DNA of 64,000 nucleotides, from positions 558,001 to 622,000 of the forward strand of contig NZ_BNJG01000001.1 in NCBI RefSeq assembly GCF_016587375.1, in the 5' to 3' direction. Shown here in pieces: positions 53,110-64,000 of the stretch (position 1 is its first letter; every line of letters begins with the position of its first letter). The notes beneath the pieces were generated by a model. That model was not told where the DNA came from. It ran no database searches and saw only the letters and a program-made list of their open reading frames with translations. This DNA is from Ktedonobacter robiniae (GTDB taxonomy: Bacteria; Chloroflexota; Ktedonobacteria; Ktedonobacterales; Ktedonobacteraceae). Position numbers and translations under genes: made by a program.

Positions 53110-53592
53110 TTAGCGCGGGCGATCGTTCTTGCGATAACGTAGCTTCAACAAGAACAGGTTCCAGCGCGTGCGCAGGTTGCTAAAAGGGCCGCGCCGCAAG
53201 GGGGTAATGGTGACATTGCCAAACTGGACCGATTGATGGCGCGTACGCTGCGCGGAACCCGAACGAGGCGAGACAAAATTGGTGAGCGCGACACACACAA
53301 TACAGATCATACCCACAATGGCCAGCAAACCTGTGATGAGGTTGGCCTCATGCGTTGGCGTGGCATAGGCATAGCCACCACCCAGCAAGGCCGCCACAAT
53401 GGTGCTCAGGAGAAACCACTCGTTGGGGGAAAAGTTCCAGGAAAAGCCCCGAAAACGAGGGCCACGTGGGGGTCGCTCCTTCTTCGGGGAGCCTGATCGG
53501 CGCTCACTTCTCTTCCCCCCAGACCCCGGAGAGTCTGAGAGTTCCAGGTTGCGCAGTATCTCTTCAATTTCGCGTTCATATTTATTAGGCAT
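53110..53592 (-). CDS. Two-helix membrane protein, hypothetical
   Basis: The 160-residue product starts with an acidic helix (MPNKYEREIEEILRNLE), a basic Pro/Arg/Gly-rich linker, two hydrophobic helices (NEWFLLSTIVAALLGGGYAY and LITGLLAIVGMICIVCVALT) and a basic tail (RTRWNLFLLKLRYRKN). The start at 53592 has AGGAA upstream; a longer frame to 53667 looks non-coding. No family is recognised; the layout resembles small Chloroflexota membrane proteins near tRNA loci. It lies upstream of no obvious partner. Confidence 0.65.
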   Translation of the reverse strand: MPNKYEREIEEILRNLELSDSPGSGGKRSERRSGSPKKERPPRGPRFRGFSWNFSPNEWFLLSTIVAALLGGGYAYATPTHEANLITGLLAIVGMICIVCVALTNFVSPRSGSAQRTRHQSVQFGNVTITPLRRGPFSNLRTRWNLFLLKLRYRKNDRPR

Positions 53593-53769
53593 AGCCGCTC
53601 TGCTTCCTTGTATGGTTACCAGGACGCTCTTGCTTGTAATCATACCAACTTTTGAGCGTCGATACAAGTAGTTTTCTTCCTATTTTCTTCTATCTAGCCA
53701 GGTGGGTATATTGCTTCTGCCGCCTGCGGCGGGGGGAGAAAGAAGAATTTGGGTACACCCCAAACCCCG

Positions 53770-53788
53770 CCAGGGGCGGAGCCCCTGG
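53770..53788. terminator. GC-rich hairpin between the membrane protein and the response regulator
   Basis: CCAGGGGC pairs with GCCCCTGG around a 3-nt loop. It lies in the gap below the response regulator gene and may terminate it. Confidence 0.5.
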
Positions 53789-53850
53789 ACCCCGTTCTCG
53801 CTCCTCGCCGGTGAGAAGTGGCCCTATCCCTGGACCCGTTCTCGCGTTCA

Positions 53851-54243
53851 TCAGGCTTGTTTGGGGGGGCCTACCAGAGTCCGCACACGTTCTACGAGTT
53901 CGAAGGGGTGAAAGGGTTTGGTAATATGGAGCGCCGCCCCCAGATCTTCGCTGATCCGCTCGTAGATGTGCTCAGCGCGTGCTGTGACGATGATGACAGG
54001 GATGTGCCTGGTTCGACCATCCTCGTGTAACCCCCTACAAATATGATACCCATCCTCCCCAGGCATCATGACGTCCAGGATAATTAGGTCGGGTAGCGGT
54101 CCATGCACAGGGGCAAGGAGCTGCTGCAACTGAGAACCATCCTTCGCGCACTCCACTTCAAATCCATAGCGCACCAGGACAAATGCGAGTATCTCCCGCA
54201 CCTCCCGGTCATCATCCACAACGATAATTCTCTTTGGCATCAT
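53851..54243 (-). CDS. Single-domain response regulator
   Basis: The 130-residue product is a stand-alone receiver: acidic pair VVDDDREV, phospho-acceptor Asp in LIILDVMMPGEDGYHI, switch Thr in VIIVTARAE and Lys in ITKPFHPFEL. No output domain follows, so it must act by protein contact or relay phosphate. The start at 54243 follows AAAGGGATTGGG; the longer frame to 54333 has no site. It diverges from the HTH-GAF regulator at 54441. The cognate kinase is not evident. Confidence 0.88.
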   Translation of the reverse strand: MMPKRIIVVDDDREVREILAFVLVRYGFEVECAKDGSQLQQLLAPVHGPLPDLIILDVMMPGEDGYHICRGLHEDGRTRHIPVIIVTARAEHIYERISEDLGAALHITKPFHPFELVERVRTLVGPPKQA

Positions 54244-54350
54244 TCCCAATCCCTTTACGGACCGCATCTCTCGCATGTATATATCTCCCATACATGCTGG
54301 CTTACGCCTCTCCTCTGCATCTACTCTATACACGTTCGCCGCCCCAATGG

Positions 54351-54379
54351 TTGACTCACTCTACCCCCTCTGTTATCAT
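54351..54379 (+). promoter_or_regulatory. Predicted sigma-70-type promoter of the HTH-GAF regulator
   Basis: TTGACT (54351-54356) and TATCAT (54374-54379) are separated by 17 bp and lie 61 nt before the ATG at 54441. Confidence 0.5.
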
Positions 54380-54440
54380 ATACAAAAGCGCAAATGGAAG
54401 TCAGAAACGCATCTAATTATGTATAAAAGGTGGAACTGGC

Positions 54441-55415
54441 ATGAGTAGCACCGCTCCTTCCTGGACATCCATCCTCCACTCCATCATTAAGTCAACCGCC
54501 GAGCGTCAACGGATCGCCAATGAACTCTCAATAGCTCCCATGACCCTGACCCGCTGGGCCAATGGTGAGACAAAACCGCATAAGCAACATCTTGTTCGCC
54601 TGCTTCAAGCTGTCCCCGTCAAGGACCGCCAGGAGCTCTTTCAAGCCCTGGAACAACAATATCCCGACCTGCATGCCTGGCTGATTGAAGATACCGTCGA
54701 TACCATTCCTTCTGAGTTCTTCGCCCAGGTCCTGCATATGCGTACCATCACCAACGAACGCCTGCTCTTCTGGCGCCTGGCCGATCTCATCTTGAATCAG
54801 GCCCTGGAACAGCTCGATCCTAATCGCCTGGGCCTCTCCATTCGCCTGGTCCAATGCATGCCACCACGCGAGGATGGGGCCATTCATAGCCTGCGTGAGA
54901 TCGCGGGCAAGGGGCACTTCCCCTGGCCGAGCGACCTGGAACACGAGATTTGCTTCCTTGGGGGCGAGACCCTCTGCGGCTACGTGGTTGAGACTGGCTA
55001 CCTGCAACTTGTGAGCGACCTGCGCCATGAACATCCTCCCTTTCCCGTCTATCATGATAAATTTGAGGTCAGCGCGGTCGCTCACCCCATTCGCTACGCG
55101 GGACTAACCGCCGGGTGCCTCCTTGCCGCCAGCAGCCAGCCACACTACTTCACCCCCCTGCGCGTGGAACTGACCAAATATTTTAGCGACCTGCTGGCCC
55201 TGGCCTTCCCCAAAGGAGCCTTCTATGCCAACGAGGTCATCAAGCTGCATGTTATGCCCGAGCCAGAGAAACAATATGCCCTGATCAATACCTATCGTGA
55301 ACGCACGGCCCGACTGGCTCAACAAGCCGCCCTGGAACACTTACCCTTCGATAATACTCAGACCAGCATCCACGTCTGGCAGCAAATTGAAGGCGAACTC
55401 CTCCAACGCTGCTGA
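54441..55415 (+). CDS. HTH and GAF-type sensory regulator
   Basis: The 324-residue product starts with an XRE-like helix-turn-helix (RQRIANELSIAPMTLTRWAN, about 22-50), continues with a helical linker and then a GAF-like domain (about 125-270: GAIHSLREIAGKGHFPW, CGYVVETGYLQLVSDLRHE, YAGLTAGCLLAASS) and a short C-terminal helix. It probably binds a ligand or redox cue and controls transcription. Similar proteins recur in Ktedonobacteria-like genomes. Its ATG follows AGGTGGAA. The stop codon lies inside a 33-bp hairpin shared with the convergent NtrC-like gene. Confidence 0.82.
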   Translation: MSSTAPSWTSILHSIIKSTAERQRIANELSIAPMTLTRWANGETKPHKQHLVRLLQAVPVKDRQELFQALEQQYPDLHAWLIEDTVDTIPSEFFAQVLHMRTITNERLLFWRLADLILNQALEQLDPNRLGLSIRLVQCMPPREDGAIHSLREIAGKGHFPWPSDLEHEICFLGGETLCGYVVETGYLQLVSDLRHEHPPFPVYHDKFEVSAVAHPIRYAGLTAGCLLAASSQPHYFTPLRVELTKYFSDLLALAFPKGAFYANEVIKLHVMPEPEKQYALINTYRERTARLAQQAALEHLPFDNTQTSIHVWQQIEGELLQRC

Positions 55416-55487
55416 AGGTACGCGTCTACATATCATGGGGCGGAGCGTATCGTACCATGATATGTAGACGCGTACCTTCAGCAGCGT
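55406..55487. terminator. Long 33-bp perfect hairpin between convergent genes
   Basis: Positions 55406-55438 are the exact reverse complement of 55455-55487, with a 16-nt loop. It includes the last codons and the stop of the HTH-GAF gene and ends 30 bp from the end of the NtrC-like gene, so it should terminate both directions. Confidence 0.75.
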
Positions 55488-55517
55488 CGTTCCACCACAA
55501 CACCATCCCTTCCCTTT

Positions 55518-56886
<1,369 letters not shown>

Positions 56887-56915
<29 letters not shown>

Positions 56916-59526
56916 CAACGCCCTCCTCCACTAACATCTCCTCTTCCAATAACATATCGCCCCAGGGCGCTTCATAAGCATATTTTCTGCGGGAGCTTGT
57001 ACAGGCATCCTCATCGAAGATGGGCAGGCGAATCGAGATGGTTGCGCCATAGCCGTAGTGCCCCTCGACGCGGATATAGCCTCCGTGGTCCTCGACCAGG
57101 CGGCGCGTGATCGCCAGCCCCAGGCCGATACCGTGGGCTTTGGTGGTAAAGAAGGGTTGGAAGATACGCCCGAGTTGTTCTGGCCTGATGCCCTCGCCAG
57201 TATCGCTCACAGCGATCTCAACCCACTGCGAGAGGGTGATGCCTGGACGCTGTAGCCCAACCAGCGCCTGGGGTGAGCGTGTGGTGGCCACGTCCTCCTG
57301 CTCGCCCTCCGCTCTCTCCTGCTCGGCTGGTAGCGTCATGCAGGAGACGGTGAGGATGCCCCCTTCGGGCATGGCCTGCAAGGCATTCATGTAGAGATTA
57401 AGCAAGACCTGCTCCATTTGCCCGGCATCGACGCCGACGGCAGGGATGTCGCGGTAGACACGATGCACGACGACATTGGCTGCCTCGCACTGTGGCTGAA
57501 TAAAGTGCAATACCCGGTCACTCAATTCGGAGAGGGAGCAGGGCGTGCGGTGCAATTGGCGCGGCTTAGCGAAGAGCAACAGATCATGCACGATGGCATT
57601 GAGCCGCTCGACCTCTTTCAGGACGACCGAGCTCTCCTCGCGTATCCAGGCCTGGTCGCTTCCCAGGCCACAATCAATCTCGTCCGAGGGCAGAGGCTCG
57701 GTCGTGGTGGAGAGTTCCTCCATGATCATTTGCATAGAGGTCTTAATCGAGGCCAGGGGGTTGCGCACCTCGTGAGCGACGTTGGCGGCCATTTCGCCCA
57801 GAGTCGCCAGGCGGTCCAGGCGCCGCTTCTCCTCCTCCAGGCGATGGACCGAGGTGACATCGGTGAAGGTCACGAGCATACCAATAGGCATGTTACTCTC
57901 ATCGCTCAGGGGCAGGGCATCGACCTCCAGGACCACTTCGCGTCCCTGCCGGTCGGTGTTCTTGATGGTTCCGCTGCGCAGCTCTCTCAGCAGAGCGTGA
58001 AAGGGAGCTGGCAGGCGCTGGAGCAAGCCGGTGGATCCCGGCTCGCCATCCGCTCGCGCCAGGTCACCATTCGGTAGGGCTCCTTCACCTGGCGCCTCGC
58101 CTCGGAGAGCGCTGAGGACCGCCTCGAAGGTCTGCGTCTCGCGCACTGGCTCATCTATGCCTGGCGGCGAAGATGGCTGCTCAATAGGTGAGAGATATTG
58201 CTCATACGGGGCGGTCGCGACATGCAGGGAGCGTATATCCAGAACACACGCCAGCGGCTGGCCTACAATCTCGCGAGCATGATAGCCAAGAATGGCGGCG
58301 GCGGCGCGGTTAAAGGTGGTGACGCGCCCGGAGCGGTCGGTCGTGATCAGGCCGCTGGGAATGCTTTCGAGGATCATCTCTTTGAGGCGCTGGTCCTCAA
58401 GCACCTGGCGCAGGAGCTTGCGGGCCTCATTGCGGGCCTCAATGACCTCGTGCATGAGCGTCATATTTTCCAGCGCCGCCCCCGCCTGGCTGGCGAGCAC
58501 CTGGAGCAGTACCAGTTCGGACTTGCGCAGCTTCCAGGGCGCGTGATAGGCTCCAATGACCACACCCAGGATACTCGTCTCCTGGGCATACTCCTGATCT
58601 TTGCTGATGCTCCCACGCAGCAGGGAGCCGCCACGCCGTGCGCCAATCTTGCCACCCAGTAGGGGGACCGCGAAGAAGGTCTTCACAGAGGAGGGGAGAG
58701 CCTGAGCCACTTGCTGGCTCCAGGGATCATTTCTGGCACCAGGCAGTTCTAGCAAGAGGATTTCGGGAAACTTCTGTTCACCAAAGTAGCGCAGGAGGAG
58801 GGTACGTAACTCTTCTGTCACCCATGTTTCCTTCTCGGGAGACCTGGGGCGCGTCCGCGCGCCCCGTGCAGGCACATCTAGCAAGGCTCCCAGGTCGGCC
58901 ATCGAGATCTCGCGTGCGCGCTGGACGATGACGGCACGCATACGCTCGTACTCATACATCGAGTAGTGCATCTGGCTGCTGATGCTGTTAAGCAGCGACA
59001 ACTCATGGATACGCTCCCGGTCGCGCTCCAGCAGGCGTGTATTCTCCAGTAGTAGCGCGACCACGCTCGCGACGGCCTCGACCATGCTCACCTCGTCCGA
59101 CTGCCAGGTCATAAGCGAATCAGAGGATTCCTCGCGCGGCAGGCGAATGGTGACCATCACACCGATACAGCGCTGGCGATAGATGAGGGGCGCCGCGACA
59201 TGCGTAGGCGCACGAGAGGGCGTGGCCCTGGCATGCCGCTCGCGCCAGGCCTGCGCCTCCAGGAGATCGCCTGTGAGTGGGATAGGATTGATGCGCGCCA
59301 CCGAGAGTAGCGCGCTCGACCAGCCCGGCTGGTCATCGAAGGAGCCAGCCACAAACTGGAGTGTCTCGCCAATGCGCTGATAAAAGAGGACACAGCGACA
59401 GCGCAGCAGGGTCGCCAGCCGTCGCGGCAGGCTATCCTGTAACGTTTTATAATCAATAATGGCGCTAAAATCTTGTAGCAGGGCCTGCACGACCGCCGCG
59501 ATCTCAACCTGCTCCACCAGTGGCAC
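56887..59526 (-). CDS. GAF-GAF-PAS sensor histidine kinase (NtrB-like)
   Basis: The 879-residue product has two GAF-like domains (about 10-165 and 190-350), a coiled coil, a PAS domain (about 385-570, SGLITTDRSGRVTTFNRAAA), a HisKA pair (LATLGEMAANVAHEVRNPLA with the phospho-acceptor His) and a HATPase domain (NLYMNALQAMPEGG, VSDTGEGIRPEQLGRIFQPF, GIGLGLAITRRLVEDHGG). There are no membrane helices, so the signal is cytosolic. It overlaps the NtrC-like regulator by 29 nt and is its partner. The start is a GTG and uncertain within the first few codons. Confidence 0.92.
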
Positions 59527-59825
59527 CCCTTCTTCTACCCATCAACCCAATCCCCACACGTTCCACAACGACATGCACCAGCCAGGCGTGCCCTCCCACG
59601 AAAAATCCCTCTCCACCGCTCTGGCTGAAATCAATCATACCAGATGCCCCCCGCGTAACGCACGCAATAGGACCGCTTTATGAAAATATTGTCACCAAAT
59701 ATCTGAAAGCGCTCGATAGTTGATGTGATATCGGGCAGATCAGAGCCGTACATATATATATAAGCCACACATATAGACATTGAAGGATAAAAAATATGCT
59801 CAAACGGCTTTAAGGAGATCACCAC

Positions 59826-60593
59826 ATGAGGAAACACTTCCACCTGCGACTCATCGCGCTCCTGCTACTCTGCCTGGTGCTCGCGGCCTGCACATCAGGA
59901 GGAGGCTCACCACAGACCTCAAGCCCCCCTACTCCGACCGCGACACCTCCCATCACTCCGACGCCTACTACACCCACAGTCACCAGTCAAGAGGTCCACT
60001 TTACGACAGCCGATCATATTAAGCTTGCTGGCCTGCTCTATAGCAAGAGCGGCACGACGGCGATTATCTGTTCTCATGAACTCAATAGCACCAAGGCTAT
60101 ATGGCAAGGGGTCGTGCCCTGGTTCGCCGCACGCGGCTTTATGGTCCTGGCCTATGACTTCCGTGGCAACGGCGAGTCCGAAGGGCAGCGTGATAGCGCC
60201 CAATATAGCCAGGATTTACTTGCCGCCATCACCTTTGTCAAAAGCCAGGGCGCGAAAAAAGTCATTCTGCTTGGCGCAAGCATGGGGGGATCCGTGAGCC
60301 TGGACGCTGCCTCCCAGGCCAAGGTAGCAGGGGTCATCACCCTCTCCGCCCCCCTCAAAGGTTGGATCGAGGAAAAGAAGATTCCCGCAATCACTGCACC
60401 CAAGCTCTTCATCAATAGTCAGGAAGACACCTACGCCCAGGAGACCCAGCACATGTTCGACATTGCCCAACAGCCTAAAGAGATACACATCTACCCCGGC
60501 AGCGCCCACGGCACCGCAATCTTTGGAACCGAGAATAGCCGTGATTTAATTGATCGCATCCTCGCCTTCACGACCAAAAACGCACCTCAATAA
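59826..60593 (+). CDS. Lipoprotein alpha/beta hydrolase
   Basis: The 255-residue product has a lipoprotein signal peptide with lipobox LAAC (Cys22), a Pro/Thr-rich spacer (about 35-50) and an alpha/beta-hydrolase fold. The nucleophile elbow is LLGASMGGSVS (Ser), an oxyanion segment CSHELNSTK, and later Asp and His residues (NSQEDTYAQE, PGSAHGTAIF). It should be anchored to the outside of the cytoplasmic membrane and act on an ester or peptide. AAGGAG precedes the ATG. It is divergent from the sensor kinase, 299 bp away. Confidence 0.92.
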   Translation: MRKHFHLRLIALLLLCLVLAACTSGGGSPQTSSPPTPTATPPITPTPTTPTVTSQEVHFTTADHIKLAGLLYSKSGTTAIICSHELNSTKAIWQGVVPWFAARGFMVLAYDFRGNGESEGQRDSAQYSQDLLAAITFVKSQGAKKVILLGASMGGSVSLDAASQAKVAGVITLSAPLKGWIEEKKIPAITAPKLFINSQEDTYAQETQHMFDIAQQPKEIHIYPGSAHGTAIFGTENSRDLIDRILAFTTKNAPQ

Positions 60594-61021
60594 GACGCCC
60601 TTTCTCCAGACATTTTTAGTCCATGCCTGCATGGACTCTACAACTCCCCCCGCATCATATCTGAGTAATACAATGATTATGTAGAGTCCATGCAAGCATG
60701 GACCACAATGCCTTACTCCTACACACCTGGAATAATATGGGCGTGCATTGCGGGCGGATGCCCGCCATTCACGATCCTTCTATTATCCCTTGAGCGCCGC
60801 AGACGCGAAGGGTAATACCAAATAAAAAAATAGGAAGCAGGCTGTATTAGGGTAGACGCTGAGACGGAAAAAGAGTACAATAACTCATGCGCGAATATGT
60901 ATGTATTAACTATATCTCTATGTCAAAAGGCCGGGTGTTGCAATGGAGCGCACATCGCCCACAGGGGCGCATGCTGTGACGTATGTTCTATTTGGGGAAC
61001 GCGAAATTTAGAGGAGGAACA
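60594..61021. other. Intergenic region with nested inverted repeats
   Basis: A 23-bp inverted repeat with one mismatch (60619-60641 with 60681-60703) is built from units that are themselves palindromic (GTCCATGC/GCATGGAC), and probably terminates the hydrolase transcript. A possible -10 box TACAAT lies near 60876-60881, about 140 nt before the next gene. Confidence 0.55.
60619..60703 (+). terminator. Nested hairpin after the lipoprotein hydrolase gene
   Basis: GTCCATGCCTGCATGGACTC and the inverted copy at 60681-60703 differ at one position over 23 bp. Each arm can also fold on itself, so a cruciform-like or alternative structure is possible. Confidence 0.55.
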
Positions 61022-63046
61022 ATGTCCGCCAAGGCGAATTCACATCTACCCTCAGAGGCCGCCGAAACGCCTGAGAAAAGTCTTGAACGCCTGCGCTATG
61101 AAAACAACAAGCTGCAAAGGCTACTGGAGGCGCGCACGCAGGAGAACGCCCTGCTCAACGAGGTCATCTCGACGGTTGGCTCAACGCTGCGCCTGGAAGA
61201 AGTGCTTAAACGCCTGCTCGAAGCCATTAACCGGGCCACCTCCTGCGATATAGCAACCATCTACCTCTATGATCCCGAGAAGGATCTGCTGGTGCTCTCC
61301 AGCGCGACCGGGCCGTACGAGGGCTATGTAGGCAAAATACATATGACGCTGGGCGAGGGCATTACCGGCTGGGCAGCCCTCCACCGCAAGCCAATCTTCC
61401 TTAAAGAAGCGGCCCTGGCCGATCCCCGCTTCCACTACATCCCTGAGTTTCAGGAAGAGAAGTTCCAGTCGATCTTTAGCGTGCCCATTATCGCCAAGGA
61501 CAAGAGCCTGACAGGCGTGATCACGCTCCAGGCCGTGGCTCCTCACGAATTTAGCAAGCAGCAGCGCAATTTTATCAGCAACATCGCGGCCCTGGTGACG
61601 GGCGCCATCGAGAATGCGCAGTTGTACGAGAGTGCTCAGCGCAAACTCAGCATCCTGACCTCGCTCTCGATGCTGAGCCAGACTATCAGTTCAGGCCTCT
61701 ACCTCGATGATATGCTCCGCACCCTGGCGACGCTGACGGTCCAGATCATGGAGGTCGATCTCTGCGTGATCATGCTGATGGACCAGGCCCGCGAGCGCGA
61801 TGCCGACACCTCGCGCCAGCTACGCCGCCTGATCGTTCACGCCACAGCGCCCAACTGGAACGATCAAAGCCAGTTTCAGGCCGTGGATGTTGATCCCCAT
61901 ACCCTCGACCACCTGCGCAGCTTGAGCGATAAAGCCGACCTACAGACTATGCGCGCCTATAGTTCAGAGGCCCAGGACCTTCCCGAGGGGGAGACGCTTG
62001 AGCGCTTGAATCCCCTGCGCACCTCGCAGTATAAATCCCTGATCTCCGCTCCGCTGATCGCGGGCACCGAGCAGCTTGGCCTGATCAACTGCTATACCTA
62101 TAAAGCACGGCGCTTCAACTCAGAGAATCAGACACTCCTGACGACCATCGCCAACCAGGTAGCCATCGCCATCAAAAACAGCCGCCTCGTAAACCAGTTG
62201 GCACAGAAAAACCTGGTCAAGGGCTTCTTCGAGGATCTCATCCAGGGCCTGCCGGAGAATGAAGAATCCCTACGCCAACGTGCGCACTTCCTGGGCTGCG
62301 ACCTCACGCAGCCACATGCCGTGGTGCGCATCGAGATGACGCGTGGTGATGAGAGCACGCACCCCACCAGTGGGCGCAAGGAGGGCGCACCAAGCTCCAG
62401 CGCGCTCCAGAACACCTACCGCAGCCTGGGCAATCTCGTCCGCCGCCGCATTCAGGAGAGCGCCCCCGGCTCCATCTTCTATGAGCATGAGAACCTGCTC
62501 AATTGCCTGCTTCCGCTTCCGAAGGACTCTGACAGCCTACGTCTCAAGACCTGGATTCAGGAGCTGGCCCACCACATCTATGATGAATACGATGTCAGGC
62601 TGGCCGTGGGCCTGGGCAATGCCTGCCAGCAGATCAGCGATTACCGGCAGGGCTTTGCCGAGGCCAGCGAGGCGCTCCAGATGGGCCAGAGCATGCACTC
62701 GACCGAGCGCGGCCCCGCCGTGACGCACTTTAACGACCTCGGCGTCTACCGCTACCTCTACAAGATCGCCCATATGGACGACCTGCGCGACGTCTACCAG
62801 GAGCAGGTAGCAAAGATAGATGAATATGATAAACGTAAAAATACGGAGCTGCTAACCACGCTGGAGATGTACCTGGAGAACGCGGGCAACCTGACCAAGA
62901 CCGCCGAGCACCTCTACGTGCACCGCAACACACTTATCCAGCGCCTGGAGCGCATCCAATCCCTCTGCAGCATCGACCTGCAAGAGCGCAGCAACTGGCT
63001 GACCTTCCAGGTCGCCATCAAGATCTACCGCTTACGCATGGAGTAG
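61022..63046 (+). CDS. GAF-domain transcriptional regulator of the PucR/CdaR type
   Basis: The 674-residue product begins with a coiled coil (RLRYENNKLQRLLEARTQEN), two GAF domains (about 35-190 and 205-390, e.g. LGEGITGWAALHRKPIFLKE and SLISAPLIAGTEQLGLINCY), a GGDEF-like central fold typical of CdaR (AVGLGNACQQISDYRQGFAE) and a C-terminal PucR helix-turn-helix (LLTTLEMYLENAGNLTKTAE followed by HLYVHRNTLIQRLERIQSL). It would bind a ligand with the GAF domains and regulate transcription. GGAGGAAC precedes the ATG at 61022. The target is unknown; the convergent MFS exporter shares its terminator. Confidence 0.92.
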   Translation: MSAKANSHLPSEAAETPEKSLERLRYENNKLQRLLEARTQENALLNEVISTVGSTLRLEEVLKRLLEAINRATSCDIATIYLYDPEKDLLVLSSATGPYEGYVGKIHMTLGEGITGWAALHRKPIFLKEAALADPRFHYIPEFQEEKFQSIFSVPIIAKDKSLTGVITLQAVAPHEFSKQQRNFISNIAALVTGAIENAQLYESAQRKLSILTSLSMLSQTISSGLYLDDMLRTLATLTVQIMEVDLCVIMLMDQARERDADTSRQLRRLIVHATAPNWNDQSQFQAVDVDPHTLDHLRSLSDKADLQTMRAYSSEAQDLPEGETLERLNPLRTSQYKSLISAPLIAGTEQLGLINCYTYKARRFNSENQTLLTTIANQVAIAIKNSRLVNQLAQKNLVKGFFEDLIQGLPENEESLRQRAHFLGCDLTQPHAVVRIEMTRGDESTHPTSGRKEGAPSSSALQNTYRSLGNLVRRRIQESAPGSIFYEHENLLNCLLPLPKDSDSLRLKTWIQELAHHIYDEYDVRLAVGLGNACQQISDYRQGFAEASEALQMGQSMHSTERGPAVTHFNDLGVYRYLYKIAHMDDLRDVYQEQVAKIDEYDKRKNTELLTTLEMYLENAGNLTKTAEHLYVHRNTLIQRLERIQSLCSIDLQERSNWLTFQVAIKIYRLRME

Positions 63047-63094
63047 CCGCGTACGCCAGTAGCGGGCGGCCAGCTACTGGCGTACGCGGCTACT
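63042..63094. terminator. 22-bp perfect hairpin between convergent genes
   Basis: Positions 63042-63063 are the exact reverse complement of 63073-63094 with a 9-nt loop. The left arm contains the TAG stop of the PucR-type gene, and the MFS gene ends 10 bp beyond the right arm, so it serves both. Confidence 0.75.
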
Positions 63095-63103
63095 TGCGCA
63101 GGG

Positions 63104-64000
63104 TTACGCTTCAATGGGGATGCGCACGGGTTCGGGTTTCTCCTGGGAGCCTTTGCCGCGCAGGGGGATCTCTTTGAGGAAGAGGACGACCACGAGACCA
63201 AGGCAGAGTAGCAAGGTGCAGAGCAGGAAGACATGGTGAATGCCCTGGGTCAGACCGAGCTTGACAGCCTGCATGAGTTGGGTGTAGAGGTCCTGGCCCT
63301 GGGGGCCGAGGGCGGAGAGACCAGAGTGGACGTGGCTCTGCATCTCCTGAGAGAGCAGGATCTGCGGGTTGTCGAAGAAGTGGAGGGTCCCGACAGGCAG
63401 GGCCTTCTTGCTGGCCTCGGGGAGGGCACCATGGAAGGCCGGCAGGTAGCTGGCGTTCATGACTGAACCCATGGCTGCAAGGGCAATGGTGCCGCCGATA
63501 GAGCGGAAGAAGACCAGCGAGCAAGTGGCCTGGCCGATCTTCTGCGGCAGGGCGTTCTGCACGATCAGGGTGTAGAGGGACATGCTGGTCCCCATTCCCA
63601 GGCCGAGCATGATCATGGCCAGTAGCACATCACTGTCGCTGGCGTTGATATCCAGGCGCATGAGCAACCAGGAGCCAGCGATGCCGATAAGCATGCCGCT
63701 GATGGCGGCCCACTTGTAACGTCCGGTGCGGGCAACGAGCTGACCTGAGATGACGCTGCCCACAACCGAGGTGAGCATAAGCGGGGTCAGGACAAGGCCG
63801 CTGTTAGTGGCGGTGATACCAACAACGCCCTGGACGAAGAGCGGGATAAAGAAGGTGCTACCGAAGAGGGCCATGCTAAAGATGACCGTGGCGATAGTCG
63901 AGATGGTGAAGATGCTGTTGCGGAAGAGCGAGGGTTCGATGATGGGCTGTCCGCCCTCGCGCTGCACGATGGACTCATAGAGCACGAAGACGCAGCCTAC
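63104..64000 (-). CDS. MFS drug exporter, DHA2-like, C-terminal part (cut by window edge)
   Basis: The frame is open to the right edge and gives 298 residues without a start, about the C-terminal 60 percent of a 14-helix DHA2-type MFS exporter. Helices are visible at FTISTIATVIFSMALFGSTF, VGITATNSGLVLTPLMLTSV, WAAISGMLIGIAGSWLLM, LLAMIMLGLGMGTSMSLYTL, FFRSIGGTIALAAMGSVM and HHVFLLCTLLLCLGLVVVLF. The motif-C-like LMLTSVVGSVISGQLVARTG is characteristic of the second half. It probably extrudes drugs or metabolites with protons. It is convergent to the PucR-type regulator. Confidence 0.88.
   Translation of the reverse strand, partial: VGCVFVLYESIVQREGGQPIIEPSLFRNSIFTISTIATVIFSMALFGSTFFIPLFVQGVVGITATNSGLVLTPLMLTSVVGSVISGQLVARTGRYKWAAISGMLIGIAGSWLLMRLDINASDSDVLLAMIMLGLGMGTSMSLYTLIVQNALPQKIGQATCSLVFFRSIGGTIALAAMGSVMNASYLPAFHGALPEASKKALPVGTLHFFDNPQILLSQEMQSHVHSGLSALGPQGQDLYTQLMQAVKLGLTQGIHHVFLLCTLLLCLGLVVVLFLKEIPLRGKGSQEKPEPVRIPIEA

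Noticed and set aside
57418..58077. 219-codon plus-strand frame
   Set aside because: Antisense shadow of the GAF-GAF-PAS sensor kinase.

Overview
This window reads as a chromosomal stretch of a GC-moderate, gene-sparse, multicellular-type soil bacterium, most likely a Ktedonobacteria-like Chloroflexota. That placement is inferred from the gene mix: a Ser/Thr kinase fused to a WD40 propeller, large GAF/PAS histidine kinases, several unrelated TnpB genes, pRiA4b ORF-3-like and DUF4097 proteins, and an Actinobacteria-like dnaK-dnaJ-hspR-clpB order. No rRNA or single-copy marker is present to confirm it.

Layout. 1-5.5 kb: edge of a minus-strand gene, a kinase-WD40 receptor, a DUF4097 membrane protein, a kinase remnant, and a divergent SnoaL-like/TetR pair. 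5.7-43.3 kb: a block bounded by copies of the 3' half of tRNA-Gly, with a tyrosine integrase just inside its right end. Its cargo is a broken IS701-type transposase, MgtC/DUF4010, a HAD phosphatase, a PAS-GAF kinase, TnpB, a frameshifted EF-P-like gene, a UBP zinc finger, a Kelch protein, transaldolase, a chimeric membrane protein, a frameshifted Hsp20, a BON protein, an aldo/keto reductase, a response-regulator/thioredoxin-reductase fusion with a PQQ-type propeller protein, a second TnpB, and the chaperone operon grpE-dnaK-(unknown 640-aa protein)-dnaJ-hspR-clpB. A pentapeptide protein, a permease remnant and a truncated helicase follow. 43.3-52.9 kb: a second, shorter block between tRNA-Gly copies, with a group II intron remnant, an FAD oxidoreductase, a pRiA4b-type protein, an AI-2E permease, a TnpB remnant, a tandem universal stress protein and a DoxX protein. 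It ends at the intact tRNA-Gly(TCC), which is paired with tRNA-Pro(TGG). 53-64 kb: signalling genes that look like ordinary chromosome: two response regulators, a GAF/HTH regulator, an NtrC-like regulator with its kinase, a lipoprotein hydrolase, a GAF-PucR regulator and an MFS exporter cut by the window edge.

How it fits together. The 5.7-52.9 kb region is best explained as one or two tandem tRNA-Gly-targeted genomic islands whose cargo centres on protein folding, disaggregation, redox and general stress. Functionally it resembles the transmissible stress-tolerance loci of Proteobacteria but is built from different parts. The least described component is the 640-aa protein between dnaK and dnaJ, which carries seven recurring winged-helix-like wing motifs. 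Next to the 43.3 kb and 52.9 kb tRNA-Gly copies lie phased arrays of a GGCAGG-type motif (period about 24 and 22.5 bp) that could be integrase arm sites. Several genes carry single-base frameshifts, so either decay or sequencing error must be considered. All family names come from reading motifs; no database search was run.
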